NCBI GenBank assembly: GCA_023391625.1
Contig: JAEWAN010000004.1
Location: forward strand, 1 to 30,711
Source of the DNA: Bacteroidota bacterium
GTDB taxonomy: Bacteria; Bacteroidota; Bacteroidia; Bacteroidales; Paludibacteraceae
Direction: 5' to 3'
Length of the DNA: 30,711 bases
Part shown: piece by piece, positions 8,032-16,201 of the stretch
How the letters are laid out: every line of letters begins with the position of its first letter
Position numbering within the stretch: the first letter of the stretch is position 1
Translations under genes and position numbers: made by a program
Notes under the pieces: generated by a model
The model's database searches: none
Told to the model about the DNA's origin: nothing
The model's input: the letters and a program-made list of their open reading frames with translations, nothing else

Positions 8032-8892
8032 TTATAAGCTCACCACTTCTTCCTTTACATCAGAAGCTACTTTCTTTGGAGGAAAGTTTAGTTCCCAAAT
8101 TGCCCCGGTAGGACACTCGGACACACATTTCCGGCATAAACGGCATTTTTCATCATCTATATAAGCCAAGTTATCAGCCATAGTTATCGCTTCAAAAGGA
8201 CACACTTTAAAACATTTTGAACAACCGATACAAGCCACCTGACAAGCTTTTTTAGCAACAGCGCCTTTATCTTTATTCATACAGCTCACATAAATGCGGC
8301 GCGATTTAGGCCCTTTCTTTCTCAATTCTATCAACAGTTTGGGACAGGCCTTCACGCAAGCGCCACAGGATGTACACTTTTCTTCGTCAATTTCCGGAAG
8401 CAAAGTTTCCGGATTTATATGCAAAGCATCAAACTGGCATGAAACTTCACAATCGCCCAAACCAAGGCAACCAAAAGAACATCCGGTCTCTCCGCCATAT
8501 AAATTATGAACAATTGCACAGGATTGCACTCCTTCATACTGATTGGTATGAGAACGATTTTCACAAGAGCCGTTACAACGGACCACGGCAACGGTAGGAT
8601 CTGACACTGATGCATTTTTTCCCAACACACCAGCCACTTTTTCCATCGTATCACTTCCTCCCACAGGACATAAAAGCCCATCCAACTCATTAGCCTTCAC
8701 ACAAGCATCGGCAAAACCCCGGCAGCCCGGAAACCCACATCCACCGCAGTTAGCTCCGGGTAAAACAGCTTCTACTTCATCAATACGCGGATCTTCATAT
8801 ACATAAAATTTTTTTGCCGCAAGAAACAGGATAACAGCAGCAAAAGCGCCAATCAATCCCAGTGTTATCAAAGATACGATAATTATATTCAT
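8032..8892 (-). CDS. rnfB: Rnf electron transport complex subunit B, multi-cluster ferredoxin-like
   Basis: Membrane-anchored iron-sulfur subunit thought to take electrons from reduced ferredoxin. I chose the ATG at 8892 (286 residues), because it puts the hydrophobic anchor NIIIVSLITLGLIGAF at the very N-terminus as the family requires; the frame continues upstream to a TTG. The Fe-S domain has NCGGCGFPGC at 48-57 plus a later Cys. A Cys-rich stretch at 106-152 follows, then three 4Fe-4S motifs: C173-x2-C-x2-C-x3-CP, C221-x2-C-x2-C-x3-CP and C250-x2-C-x2-C-x3-CP. The long form with extra clusters is typical of anaerobes and contrasts with the roughly 190-residue proteobacterial form. Confidence 0.96.
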   Translation of the reverse strand: MNIIIVSLITLGLIGAFAAVILFLAAKKFYVYEDPRIDEVEAVLPGANCGGCGFPGCRGFADACVKANELDGLLCPVGGSDTMEKVAGVLGKNASVSDPTVAVVRCNGSCENRSHTNQYEGVQSCAIVHNLYGGETGCSFGCLGLGDCEVSCQFDALHINPETLLPEIDEEKCTSCGACVKACPKLLIELRKKGPKSRRIYVSCMNKDKGAVAKKACQVACIGCSKCFKVCPFEAITMADNLAYIDDEKCRLCRKCVSECPTGAIWELNFPPKKVASDVKEEVVSL

Positions 8893-8943
8893 GATACGAT
8901 TTGTGTTATATGCATTTTTACAATTCAATAAACAAACAACCCC

Positions 8944-9357
8944 CTACTGTCTCCGCACATAAAACCGAAAACGGGTTTTTAGTTTATTTTTAAATAAAGA
9001 CAATATCAAATAATACGGAATAAGCGATGCCAGAGCTATTGTTCCGGACAGGGACTCATTATCTATGAAATATCTAAGAACAAATAATAGAAATAATATT
9101 ATTACAAAAGGGAGCACGAAAGCCAGAAGAACAGCTTTCAATCCGGAGGAACGTTGGCCGTAAACAACCACAGGATCACCAGGTTTTAATGAGAGATCAT
9201 GCGTAGTAGCCTCTATGATTTTTTCAGCCGAATCTGCTGCAGTGCAAGCAGACTTTGCATGACACCCGCTGCATGCTGAAAGCTGAGTTATCAACACACG
9301 AACCTGGTCTTTTTCAATATTTAGTATTTTTCCGGTATGCTCGATTATTTGGTCCAT
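8944..9357 (-). CDS. rseC: RseC/MucC-like SoxR-reducing system protein
   Basis: A 137-residue inner-membrane protein of the RseC_MucC family. The N-terminal domain carries a Cys/His cluster, C-S-G-C-H-A-K-S-A-C at about 29-38. Two closely spaced transmembrane helices follow at about 74-93 and 100-118, and the tail is basic. In E. coli, RseC works with the Rsx (Rnf-like) complex to keep SoxR reduced. In anaerobes with Rnf it is usually the first gene of the operon, as here, 51 nt ahead of rnfB. Its exact role there is unknown; assembly or redox maturation of Rnf is a reasonable inference. Confidence 0.87.
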   Translation of the reverse strand: MDQIIEHTGKILNIEKDQVRVLITQLSACSGCHAKSACTAADSAEKIIEATTHDLSLKPGDPVVVYGQRSSGLKAVLLAFVLPFVIILFLLFVLRYFIDNESLSGTIALASLIPYYLILSLFKNKLKTRFRFYVRRQ

Positions 9358-9390
9358 TTTGCAAACTCGACATTACAATCTGCCACAAAT

Positions 9391-9399
9391 GTAAAGATA
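9391..9399 (-). promoter_or_regulatory. Possible -7 box for the rseC-rnf operon
   Basis: Minus strand TATCTTTAC departs from TAnnTTTGC only at the G. It lies 34 nt upstream of rseC. TTTG motifs lie upstream but at 13 nt or less, not the usual 19-21. The operon promoter must lie between 9357 and the upstream terminator at 9469, so this is the best candidate. Confidence 0.4.
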
Positions 9400-9468
9400 T
9401 TCTGCATACAAACAAAAAAAACGTGCATAAATTTAGCACTTAATTTCTGAAAAAATAACTAAAACAAA

Positions 9469-9501
9469 AAAACGGTCACTGCATGACTGAGCAACCGTTT
9501 T
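9469..9501 (-). terminator. Terminator of the T9SS cargo gene
   Basis: AAAACGGT pairs with ACCGTTTT (8 bp, 17-nt loop). On the minus strand a run of seven T follows. It lies 39 nt past the stop of the type-B T9SS cargo gene and separates it from rseC. Confidence 0.7.
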
Positions 9502-9539
9502 TACAACTCACTTATTTTCATTTTTCATATCTGAACCAG

Positions 9540-10823
9540 CTAACGGAACAAATTAATATCCCCTTTCAGCTCATACTTTACTCCATCGCTTCCCCTGGCC
9601 CGAATAACATAAAAGTATGCAGCAGGAGCAGCCTCCCGACCGTTTATCCTTCCGTCCCATCCCTGAGCAGGATCACTCCATTCATACACAAGCTTACCCC
9701 AATTGTTATACACACGACACTGAAAAGTTTCCAGCGAACGGTAAGCTACCCTGAATTCATCATTTATACCATCACCATTAGGAGAAAAAGCATTCGGAAC
9801 CCGTAAAAGCGATTCTGTGACCCGTACAATAACCGAATCCGTCACTACACATCCCTGCATATTACTCAGCTGCAAAGCGACCTTGTAAACCCCGCTTTCC
9901 ACAAACCGGTGTCTATGCTCGTGAACAGAGCGTGTAATCAGAGGAGTAGTGCTGTTATCTTTATAAATAGACCAAACCGGAAAGGACAAATTCATATCGG
10001 GATCACTGGAATTACAGTTAAAGTTAATCTCCAGTTCACCAGAACCTTCCACCTGATCCGCATCCTTAGGGCCGTCCACTTCATTTAATGCATCACGGGT
10101 CACCGTTTCATGAGTTATATGGCTGGCAATACCCACCGGCTGGACTTCCTCATCATTAAATTCAACAAAAGGAATCTGAATCCCCATCAGTTGCGCATAC
10201 TGGTCGCCAGAGAACTTAAAAGAAGTCCTTTCCAAAGAAGTAGGGACATCAAATACATTGGAAGTTAGGTTAACCACTTCCTCTACCACCTCCTGATTCC
10301 AGGAGTTCTCGCCCCAAACAAGCGTGGTATATTCCATTGTAAACTCTCTATCCAAACGATGTTCACTACCTGAAGCGTCCTGATAACGAATAACAAGATT
10401 ATCAAAACCGGAAAGTTCAAAACTTGTCAGTTCACAAGACAAAGAATCTGCCGGTGAAGCCAGGTTCAATGAAACGACCGCCGGATTCAACACATAATCT
10501 TCATAATCCAATACCCAAAGGGTCTTCCTTACCCCATCCACTTCCAGAATATATCCAGTTTCACTATCCGGTAAAAGTTCCGGCTGATTACTAATAGAAA
10601 AAGTAGGATTAGAAAACTTATACCAATTTATGCTGGTGTACGTTTTATCGTTATATTCTATTTCGGTATCATTCGTTATTCCATTTATAATAATAAGGTA
10701 ATCTACTCCGGACTCATCGTCCAGTACAAGAGAAGCTGAAACATTATGTATTGTAAAAGGATTGTCCGCCCACAAAAACGGCGCCATGCCTAATAAAAAA
10801 CAAAACAAAAACAGTTTTTTCAT
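9540..10823 (-). CDS. Secreted PKD-like protein with a type-B T9SS sorting domain
   Basis: A 427-residue secreted protein. The signal peptide is MKKLFLFCFLLGMAPFLWA, with cleavage expected after about residue 19. The C-terminal 85 residues are the gliding-motility-associated (type B) sorting domain of type IX secretion, recognised by VPNAFSPNGDGINDEF at about 342 and the pattern VYNNWGKLVYEW, GWDGRINGREAAPAAYFYVI. Before it, about 270-338, is a PKD-like fold (VWSIYKD..., SGVYKVALQLSNMQGC). The N-terminal 260 residues have no recognisable catalytic motif. It is therefore exported to the cell surface or medium, function unknown. It is monocistronic, with its own promoter box and terminator. Confidence 0.85.
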   Translation of the reverse strand: MKKLFLFCFLLGMAPFLWADNPFTIHNVSASLVLDDESGVDYLIIINGITNDTEIEYNDKTYTSINWYKFSNPTFSISNQPELLPDSETGYILEVDGVRKTLWVLDYEDYVLNPAVVSLNLASPADSLSCELTSFELSGFDNLVIRYQDASGSEHRLDREFTMEYTTLVWGENSWNQEVVEEVVNLTSNVFDVPTSLERTSFKFSGDQYAQLMGIQIPFVEFNDEEVQPVGIASHITHETVTRDALNEVDGPKDADQVEGSGELEINFNCNSSDPDMNLSFPVWSIYKDNSTTPLITRSVHEHRHRFVESGVYKVALQLSNMQGCVVTDSVIVRVTESLLRVPNAFSPNGDGINDEFRVAYRSLETFQCRVYNNWGKLVYEWSDPAQGWDGRINGREAAPAAYFYVIRARGSDGVKYELKGDINLFR

Positions 10824-10898
10824 AACACGAAAAAATTAACAGCATTCTTTATTAGAGGAAACACTGCAATTTATTAATCATAACTCTTATTTTATATA

Positions 10899-10929
10899 GC
10901 AAATGTACGTCTTTATAATGAAAAACAAA
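10899..10929 (-). promoter_or_regulatory. Promoter of the T9SS cargo gene
   Basis: Minus strand TTTG (10926-10929), 18 nt, then TACATTTGC (10899-10907), a full -7 consensus. It lies 76 nt upstream of the start codon. The spacer is slightly shorter than the usual 19-21. Confidence 0.55.
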
Positions 10930-10979
10930 AAAAACGTTGAATTATTACCCTCCTATAAAGAGATGCATTAGATTTTTTG

Positions 10980-10988
10980 TAAATTTGC
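10980..10988 (+). promoter_or_regulatory. -7 promoter box of the LysM/PBP gene
   Basis: TAAATTTGC is a full match to TAnnTTTGC, 72 nt before the start codon and divergent from the T9SS cargo promoter. No -33 TTTG is seen. Confidence 0.5.
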
Positions 10989-11060
10989 ATTCAACAAATA
11001 AATATATTATTTGATAATCAAGCACTTTCACAAAAATGTTTATTTGTATCCAATGAAATT

Positions 11061-12956
11061 ATGAAAAAACAAATCAACTATATAATTGTTGTAATTTTAC
11101 TTTCGTTTTCCATACAACTGTTTTCACAGGAAAACAAACCATACCAGACTAAAGTCGTAAACGGAGTGGAATATTATGTTTATACGGTTCAACCCAGGGA
11201 AGGGTTATATCGTATAAGCAAAAATTTTAATGTTTCACAAGACGAAATAATACAAGCTAATCCTGAAATCAAATCCGGGGTTAAACTTGGACAGGTGCTA
11301 TTGATTCCGACTAAAAAAGCGCACCCAAAAACAGCTGCAGACGCAACACACTCTTCCCAACCAGCTACTTCCGAAAGCTCCACCCCTCCTGTAGACATTA
11401 TAGCTGCCGCTTTTGGCCAACCTGCAACATATACTCCGGGAGCTAATCATAGCGAACCACAAACAGCTGCTACCGACCCCCATTTTTACTATCACAAAGT
11501 GGAAAAACAACAAACATTGTATTCTCTTAGTAAAAAATACGGTGTAGACCAAAAAGACATTATAAAATACAATCCGGATGCAGCACGGGGCATACGTAAA
11601 GGAGAGGTATTGCGAATACCTAAACCGGAAGACATATATGCCGACAAAAAACAAAAAAAATTACAGGAAGACATTTCCGTGAAATACCTTATTCATGAAA
11701 TAGAACCCAAAGAAACATTTTATTCCATCAGTAAAAAATACAATGTCAAAGTAGCTGATATACGGAAAATAAATCCGGGAGTAGAAATGCTGACTATCGG
11801 GCAGGAACTAAAAATACCATATTATACCGGGTTAATGACCACCGATACGATCAATGGGAAGGCCACTACCTATATTGATTGGGATAAAATACTGCAACCA
11901 CGGGACACTGCCAAAATAACAACTCCTGTACGAATAGCTTTTTTACTGCCGTTCGTCCTTGAAAACAAACAAGACCCTAACGTTCCAAGGTTTGTCGAAT
12001 TTTACGCCGGAGCGCTAAAAGCGATTTACGAAACTAAAGACGAAGATATTTCTATTGAATTATATACGTATGACACAGGCAAAACCCTGGAATCTATACA
12101 AAATGTTTTCGCCAAGAATCCGGGACTGAAGAACATGGATTTAATTATAGGCCCGGCATACAGTTCACAGGTTTCTGCTGCAACACTATTCGCTAAACAA
12201 AATAAAATAAAAACCTTGATTCCTTTCACGTCCAAAGTTCCTAATATCGAGACAAATCCTTACGTGTTTCAGTTTAATGCAGTGAATAGTGAAATAGAAT
12301 ACGATTTTATGAAAAAAGCTTTTGCAAGCAAATGGGACAAGATGAACTATATTTTTGCAGACATAGCCCACGTCCCGACAACAGACGATGGACTTATCAT
12401 CAGCCAGCATGTAAAACAAATCCTTGACTCGCAAAATAAAAAACATACTTCTGTAACACTATCCGACCCGTTTGTCAATCCGTTTGACTCTGTAATGGTG
12501 TACGGTCAGAAGAATATGGTTATTTTCAATACGGAAAGGTTTCAGTATATTGAACCTTATCTGGAAAGCCTCAACCGTACCGACCAGCAACATGATGTCG
12601 TTATATTGGAAAGATATGGCTGGAAAGGACACGAAGTATACAGACCGGTAGGAGTATATGTAGCCCCATTTAAAATGGAACGTGACATGAAACAGTTAGA
12701 GCAGTATGACACCAACTTTGTAACACTGTTCGGATGGGAGTCTTCTTCACATCACCCCCGGTATGACATATGGGGATATGACCTGACCCGTTTCTTCATC
12801 AATATGTTATCTGATAAAAATCTGAACATTGAAACCTTGCTTGAATTGAAACCGTATACCGACGGGATACAGTCACAGTTTCACTTTAAACGGAACTCTA
12901 CGAACGAAGGATTCATCAACTATCAGCTGTACATAGGAGAAAGCCAAATAAAATAA
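11061..12956 (+). CDS. Triple-LysM protein fused to a periplasmic-binding-like domain
   Basis: A 631-residue exported protein. The signal peptide covers residues 1-22. Three LysM peptidoglycan-binding modules follow at about 40-83, 144-187 and 210-253, each ending in the characteristic I-G/L-x-x-L-x-I-P turn. A Thr/Ser/Pro/Ala-rich linker (85-140) separates the first two. From about 288 onward there is a type-I periplasmic-binding fold related to amino-acid (LivJ-like) receptors, beginning RIAFLLPFV and including MDLIIGPAYSSQVSAA. No transporter genes lie nearby, so a cell-wall-anchored sensor or scaffold is likelier than nutrient uptake. The gene 23 nt downstream encodes an outer-membrane barrel, suggesting a wall to outer-membrane link. 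Confidence 0.85.
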   Translation: MKKQINYIIVVILLSFSIQLFSQENKPYQTKVVNGVEYYVYTVQPREGLYRISKNFNVSQDEIIQANPEIKSGVKLGQVLLIPTKKAHPKTAADATHSSQPATSESSTPPVDIIAAAFGQPATYTPGANHSEPQTAATDPHFYYHKVEKQQTLYSLSKKYGVDQKDIIKYNPDAARGIRKGEVLRIPKPEDIYADKKQKKLQEDISVKYLIHEIEPKETFYSISKKYNVKVADIRKINPGVEMLTIGQELKIPYYTGLMTTDTINGKATTYIDWDKILQPRDTAKITTPVRIAFLLPFVLENKQDPNVPRFVEFYAGALKAIYETKDEDISIELYTYDTGKTLESIQNVFAKNPGLKNMDLIIGPAYSSQVSAATLFAKQNKIKTLIPFTSKVPNIETNPYVFQFNAVNSEIEYDFMKKAFASKWDKMNYIFADIAHVPTTDDGLIISQHVKQILDSQNKKHTSVTLSDPFVNPFDSVMVYGQKNMVIFNTERFQYIEPYLESLNRTDQQHDVVILERYGWKGHEVYRPVGVYVAPFKMERDMKQLEQYDTNFVTLFGWESSSHHPRYDIWGYDLTRFFINMLSDKNLNIETLLELKPYTDGIQSQFHFKRNSTNEGFINYQLYIGESQIK

Positions 12957-12963
12957 AAACTAC

Positions 12964-12978
12964 AAGTATTAAATACTT
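12964..12978 (+). promoter_or_regulatory. Small hairpin just before the barrel gene start
   Basis: AAGTAT-TAA-ATACTT, 6 bp with a 3-nt loop, ends one base before the ATG at 12980. It could reduce initiation of the second gene of the operon. The stem is AT-rich and weak. Confidence 0.3.
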
Positions 12979-12979
12979 T

Positions 12980-13633
12980 ATGCACAAGATTAAGCTCCTG
13001 ATTATCTTATCACTGTTTCTTACACTGAAAGTTTCAGCCCAGACCACATTGATGGATCCTGCCGAAATTTACATTGGAACGTCTCACGGAGCTACCGCGT
13101 CAATGATTCTTTTCCAGCCGCAAGTAAAACAGGATATACTTTTGGGTTACAACGGAGGAATCATGTTCCGTTATGTAAACGAAAAACACAAGGGGCTTCA
13201 GATAGAATTAAACTTTTCACAAAGAGGCTGGAAAGAAAAAAACGTTGATTATGCCCGCCAACTTAATTACCTGGAATTGCCGTTCCTCGCCCACTTTTAT
13301 TTTGGCGATAAAACACGTTTTATCATAAATCTCGGTCCCAAAATAAGCTACCTGATCGGAGAAAAGGTTTTAATGGACGGAACGGAAAACCTTACCGAAC
13401 AGGAACAAAAGAACAACCCTCAACATTCGGAAAAGGTTCAAAAGCCATTTGATTACGGTATTACCGCCGGAATAGGTGTAGAATTCAAAATCAAGAAACA
13501 GGCTCTAAACCTGGAAGCCCGAGCCAACTACAGCTTCAGCACTATCTTTTCCAACACCCTGAGTGACTACTATTCTTTCTCGGATAATATGAATGTTGCA
13601 TTAAACCTGGGCTGGATGATTCGACTCAAATAA
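12980..13633 (+). CDS. PorT-family outer-membrane beta-barrel protein
   Basis: A 217-residue protein with a signal peptide (about 1-20, ending KVSAQ) and alternating hydrophobic strands typical of the small OMP beta-barrel type 2 family, for example LGYNGGIMFRYV, LQIELNFSQRGW, YLELPFLAHFYFG, FIINLGPKISYLIG and a C-terminal strand MNVALNLGWMIRLK. Databases often name such proteins PorT family, after a T9SS component. The resemblance here is to the general fold, and a direct T9SS role is not shown. It lies 23 nt after the LysM/PBP gene and is probably co-transcribed. Confidence 0.8.
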   Translation: MHKIKLLIILSLFLTLKVSAQTTLMDPAEIYIGTSHGATASMILFQPQVKQDILLGYNGGIMFRYVNEKHKGLQIELNFSQRGWKEKNVDYARQLNYLELPFLAHFYFGDKTRFIINLGPKISYLIGEKVLMDGTENLTEQEQKNNPQHSEKVQKPFDYGITAGIGVEFKIKKQALNLEARANYSFSTIFSNTLSDYYSFSDNMNVALNLGWMIRLK

Positions 13634-13709
13634 TCATTTCTTTCAATTTTTTGGTCAGTTTACACACTCTTTTTGAAATTATTTAAGCACTCTTTTCAGC
13701 AGATTTAAG

Positions 13710-13800
13710 TAATTTTGTCTCATAACATAAAGGTGACTTTATTAATCAGAATAATCAATATTATTAATTTTTTATATCAACCTGCCGGATACTACCGGCA
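13710..13800 (+). promoter_or_regulatory. Promoter box and leader hairpin of the dehydrogenase-DUF4861 operon
   Basis: TAATTTTG (13710-13717) matches TAnnTTTG. The leader of about 95 nt contains a GC-rich hairpin, TGCCGG-ATACTA-CCGGCA (13783-13800), in otherwise very AT-rich DNA. It ends 16 nt before the ATG at 13817, so it could influence translation or mRNA stability. Confidence 0.45.
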
Positions 13801-13816
13801 TAAAAGAAAAAACAAA

Positions 13817-14617
13817 ATGAATATGAAACAATTTGATCTTACAGGAAAAGTAGCCCTTGTTACAGGAGCTACATACGGTATTGGTTTTGCCATTGCAACC
13901 GGATTGGCAAAAGCGGGAGCTACCATTGTTTTCAACGATATTAAACAAGAATTGGTAGACAAAGGATTAGCAGCCTACAAAGAAATCAACATTCCAGCTA
14001 AAGGATATGTTTGTGACGTAACAAACGAAGATCAGGTTAAAGAATTCATCGCAACAGTAGAAAAAGAAGTAGGGACAATAGATATCCTGGTAAACAATGC
14101 AGGTATCATCAAACGTATACCAATGCACGAAATGTCTGCTGCTGAATTCCGTCAGGTAATTGACATTGACCTAAACGGTCCTTTCATCATGTCTAAAGCC
14201 GTACTTCCCGGTATGATGAAAAAAAGACAAGGAAAAATCATCAACATTTGTTCTATGATGAGTGAACTTGGACGTGAAACCGTATCTGCTTACGCTGCAG
14301 CAAAAGGAGGTTTGAAAATGCTTACCCGCAACATCGCATCTGAGTACGGAGAATATAATATCCAATGTAACGGTATAGGCCCGGGTTATATTGCTACTCC
14401 TCAAACAGCACCTTTACGCGAACCTCAACCAGACGGTTCACGTCATCCGTTCGACTCTTTCATTATCGCCAAAACTCCGGCTGCACGTTGGGGAACTCCG
14501 GAAGACTTAGTAGGTCCTGCCGTATTCCTGGCTTCCGAAGCATCTGACTTCGTAAACGGACATGTACTGTATGTAGATGGAGGTATTCTTGCATACATCG
14601 GAAAACAACCGAAATAA
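13817..14617 (+). CDS. SDR-family sugar-acid dehydrogenase (gluconate 5-dehydrogenase/KduD type)
   Basis: A short-chain dehydrogenase of 266 residues, cytoplasmic. The cofactor loop is TGATYGIG (16-23), NNAG is at 93-96, and the catalytic residues are S146, Y159 and K163 in the YxxxK motif. Overall similarity is to the Bacteroidota proteins named gluconate 5-dehydrogenase or 2-dehydro-3-deoxygluconate 5-dehydrogenase (KduD), which oxidise or reduce C5 of uronate-derived acids. I chose the ATG at 13817 rather than the upstream TTG-initiated frame at 13715, because the extra residues are unlike the family and would overlap the promoter box. The DUF4861 gene 23 nt downstream is often found in pectin or uronate loci, which supports a uronic-acid role. 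Confidence 0.85.
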   Translation: MNMKQFDLTGKVALVTGATYGIGFAIATGLAKAGATIVFNDIKQELVDKGLAAYKEINIPAKGYVCDVTNEDQVKEFIATVEKEVGTIDILVNNAGIIKRIPMHEMSAAEFRQVIDIDLNGPFIMSKAVLPGMMKKRQGKIINICSMMSELGRETVSAYAAAKGGLKMLTRNIASEYGEYNIQCNGIGPGYIATPQTAPLREPQPDGSRHPFDSFIIAKTPAARWGTPEDLVGPAVFLASEASDFVNGHVLYVDGGILAYIGKQPK

Positions 14618-14640
14618 AAAATGATTACAATAAGAAAAAA

Positions 14641-15774
14641 ATGATAAAAAAGATATTTTTCTTTATTTCTGTTGCTTTCTTTTTTATTGCATGTAACACA
14701 GCGACAGACACCATCATTGTTACAAACAGTAATCCGGAACTTGACAGGAACAATGAAATGGTAGAAATACAGATAACTGATTTGAAATCTGATTTCACCA
14801 ATTCTTCATTCATCCTAAAAGATGAAAAAGGTGTGGAAGTGCCATACCAAATCATCAAGGAAAATTCCACACCGGTATCACTGATTTTTCAGGCCAGCGT
14901 ACCTGCTGGTTCCAGTGTGAAATATATCCTGAAAAAAGGAAAACCTGCCGAGGTAAAAGCAAAAACATCTGCCCGTTTCGTTCCGGAACGGAGCGACGAC
15001 TTTGCCTGGGAAAACGATTTCATGTGCTATCGTTTGTACGGACCCGGATCTGCCAAATGGAATTCCAGCAACGGAATGGATCTTTTCTTTAAACGTACTG
15101 GTGATTTAATGGTCGATAATTTCTATCATGAACATCTGGTAAATAACAATTCATACCATATCGATCATGGAATGGGATTGGATTGTTACATTGTAGGGAA
15201 CACTTTAGGAGCAGGTTCCATAGCCCCCTACACCTCCAAACTATGGGTAGGAAAGACTTTTGATCATTATGAAGTTCTGGAAAACGGTCCGTTACGCTCT
15301 AAATTCACCTTGGTATACGATTCTGTAAAAGTGGACTCCGTATACCTAAAAGAAACATTGACAATCACTGTCGATGCTGGGCGAATACTGAACAAAGCCG
15401 AAGTACGTTATGAAGGAGAAAATATTCCTATGCAACTGGCAGGCGGAATTTTCACTCACGACGGCAAAGGTGCCAGACTGGAATCTAAAGACGGCGGCAT
15501 CATAGGGTATGCCGAAGATGCGACAGACGAAAGAGGAACGCCTGCCGGAAGAAACTATGTGGGTATATACATGCCGGGCGACAGCGTTACCACCCGTCTG
15601 GAAGGAAATCATTTACTTATATTAAACGACCGCTATAATGTAGGTTCCGATTTTACATACTATTTCGGTTCCGGTTGGAGTGAATGGCAGTTTCCTAATG
15701 ATTTGGACTGGTTCAACGCGTTATTTGACTTCAGCACGTCTTTAGAAGAACCGCTAAGCGTTACCATACAATAA
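14641..15774 (+). CDS. DUF4861-family lipoprotein
   Basis: A 377-residue protein with a lipoprotein signal: MIKKIFFFISVAFFFIAC, lipobox FIAC with C18 as the lipidated residue. The body matches DUF4861: an N-terminal beta-domain starting IIVTNSNPELDRNNEMVEI, then FVPERSDDFAWEND, YRLYGPG, HGMGLDCYIVGNTLGAGSIAPY and a C-terminal ...DWFNALFDFSTSLEEPLSV. Family members accompany polysaccharide-lyase and uronate genes in Bacteroidota. The enzymatic role is not established, though the fold suggests carbohydrate binding or processing in the periplasm. It forms a two-gene unit with the upstream dehydrogenase and is closed by a strong terminator. Confidence 0.82.
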   Translation: MIKKIFFFISVAFFFIACNTATDTIIVTNSNPELDRNNEMVEIQITDLKSDFTNSSFILKDEKGVEVPYQIIKENSTPVSLIFQASVPAGSSVKYILKKGKPAEVKAKTSARFVPERSDDFAWENDFMCYRLYGPGSAKWNSSNGMDLFFKRTGDLMVDNFYHEHLVNNNSYHIDHGMGLDCYIVGNTLGAGSIAPYTSKLWVGKTFDHYEVLENGPLRSKFTLVYDSVKVDSVYLKETLTITVDAGRILNKAEVRYEGENIPMQLAGGIFTHDGKGARLESKDGGIIGYAEDATDERGTPAGRNYVGIYMPGDSVTTRLEGNHLLILNDRYNVGSDFTYYFGSGWSEWQFPNDLDWFNALFDFSTSLEEPLSVTIQ

Positions 15775-15800
15775 AAGCAAAACTTATCTTATTCAAAAAA

Positions 15801-15829
15801 TGAGGTGAATCAATTTTTGATTCACCTCA
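15801..15829 (+). terminator. Terminator after the DUF4861 gene
   Basis: TGAGGTGAATCAA pairs perfectly with TTGATTCACCTCA (13 bp, TTT loop), followed by TTTTTATTTG. The A-run in front would let it act on the minus strand too. Confidence 0.85.
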
Positions 15830-15973
15830 TTTTTATTTGTACGACTTAATGGAGGACGTATCCAGATATTCTATACTTTTTTCAGAAAGGAGAAATACCC
15901 TTCCTTTTTATCCTCCATATGAAAAATTGAAAGGCATACTATCCTGCCTTACCCCTTACTAACAGGCATAAAA

Positions 15974-16001
15974 AAACCGCTTCTTAGCAGGAAAGCGGTT
16001 T
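15974..16001 (-). terminator. Terminator after the histone-H1-like gene
   Basis: AAACCGCTT pairs perfectly with AAGCGGTTT (9 bp, 10-nt loop), followed on the minus strand by a T-run. It lies 23 nt past the small gene's stop. Confidence 0.8.
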
Positions 16002-16024
16002 AATTTTCTCTTAAGAAACTCTTA

Positions 16025-16201
16025 TTAGTTTTTAGAAGCTTCCAAAGATTTTTTACGGAATTCTTTTAATGCTTTTTCAATTTCCAAAGAAGCTTTACGA
16101 GCACGAGTTCCTGCTGCTTTGTTTCCTTTTTCAATTTGTGCTTCTGCATCTTTGAAGAAAGCATCTAAATCTGATTGAAGTTTTCCTACTAAATTTTTCA
16201 T
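16025..16201 (-). CDS. Histone H1-like DNA-binding protein (Hc1 family)
   Basis: A 58-residue protein that begins MKNLVGKLQSDLDAFFKDAE, continues with A-Q-I-E-K-G-N-K-A-A-G-T-R-A-R-K (21-36) and ends KALKEFRKKSLEASKN. This is the short Bacteroidota histone-H1-like family related to chlamydial Hc1: acidic-amphipathic at the N-terminus, Lys/Arg-rich afterwards, with no Cys. It probably binds DNA non-specifically and helps compact the nucleoid. It has its own full -7 box (16253-16261) and its own terminator, so it is expressed alone and convergent to the DUF4861 gene. It is easily missed because of its size. Confidence 0.85.
   Translation of the reverse strand: MKNLVGKLQSDLDAFFKDAEAQIEKGNKAAGTRARKASLEIEKALKEFRKKSLEASKN

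Noticed and set aside
8415..8690. 91-codon frame on the minus strand inside rnfB
   Set aside because: It overlaps the Cys-rich core of rnfB in another frame of the same strand and has no family features.
12980..13633. Assignment as the T9SS component PorT
   Set aside because: Only the generic small-barrel fold is evident, and no T9SS machinery gene lies beside it.
13715..13816. Upstream 34-residue extension of the SDR dehydrogenase
   Set aside because: It would start with a TTG overlapping the promoter box, contains the leader hairpin, and is unlike the N-terminus of the family.
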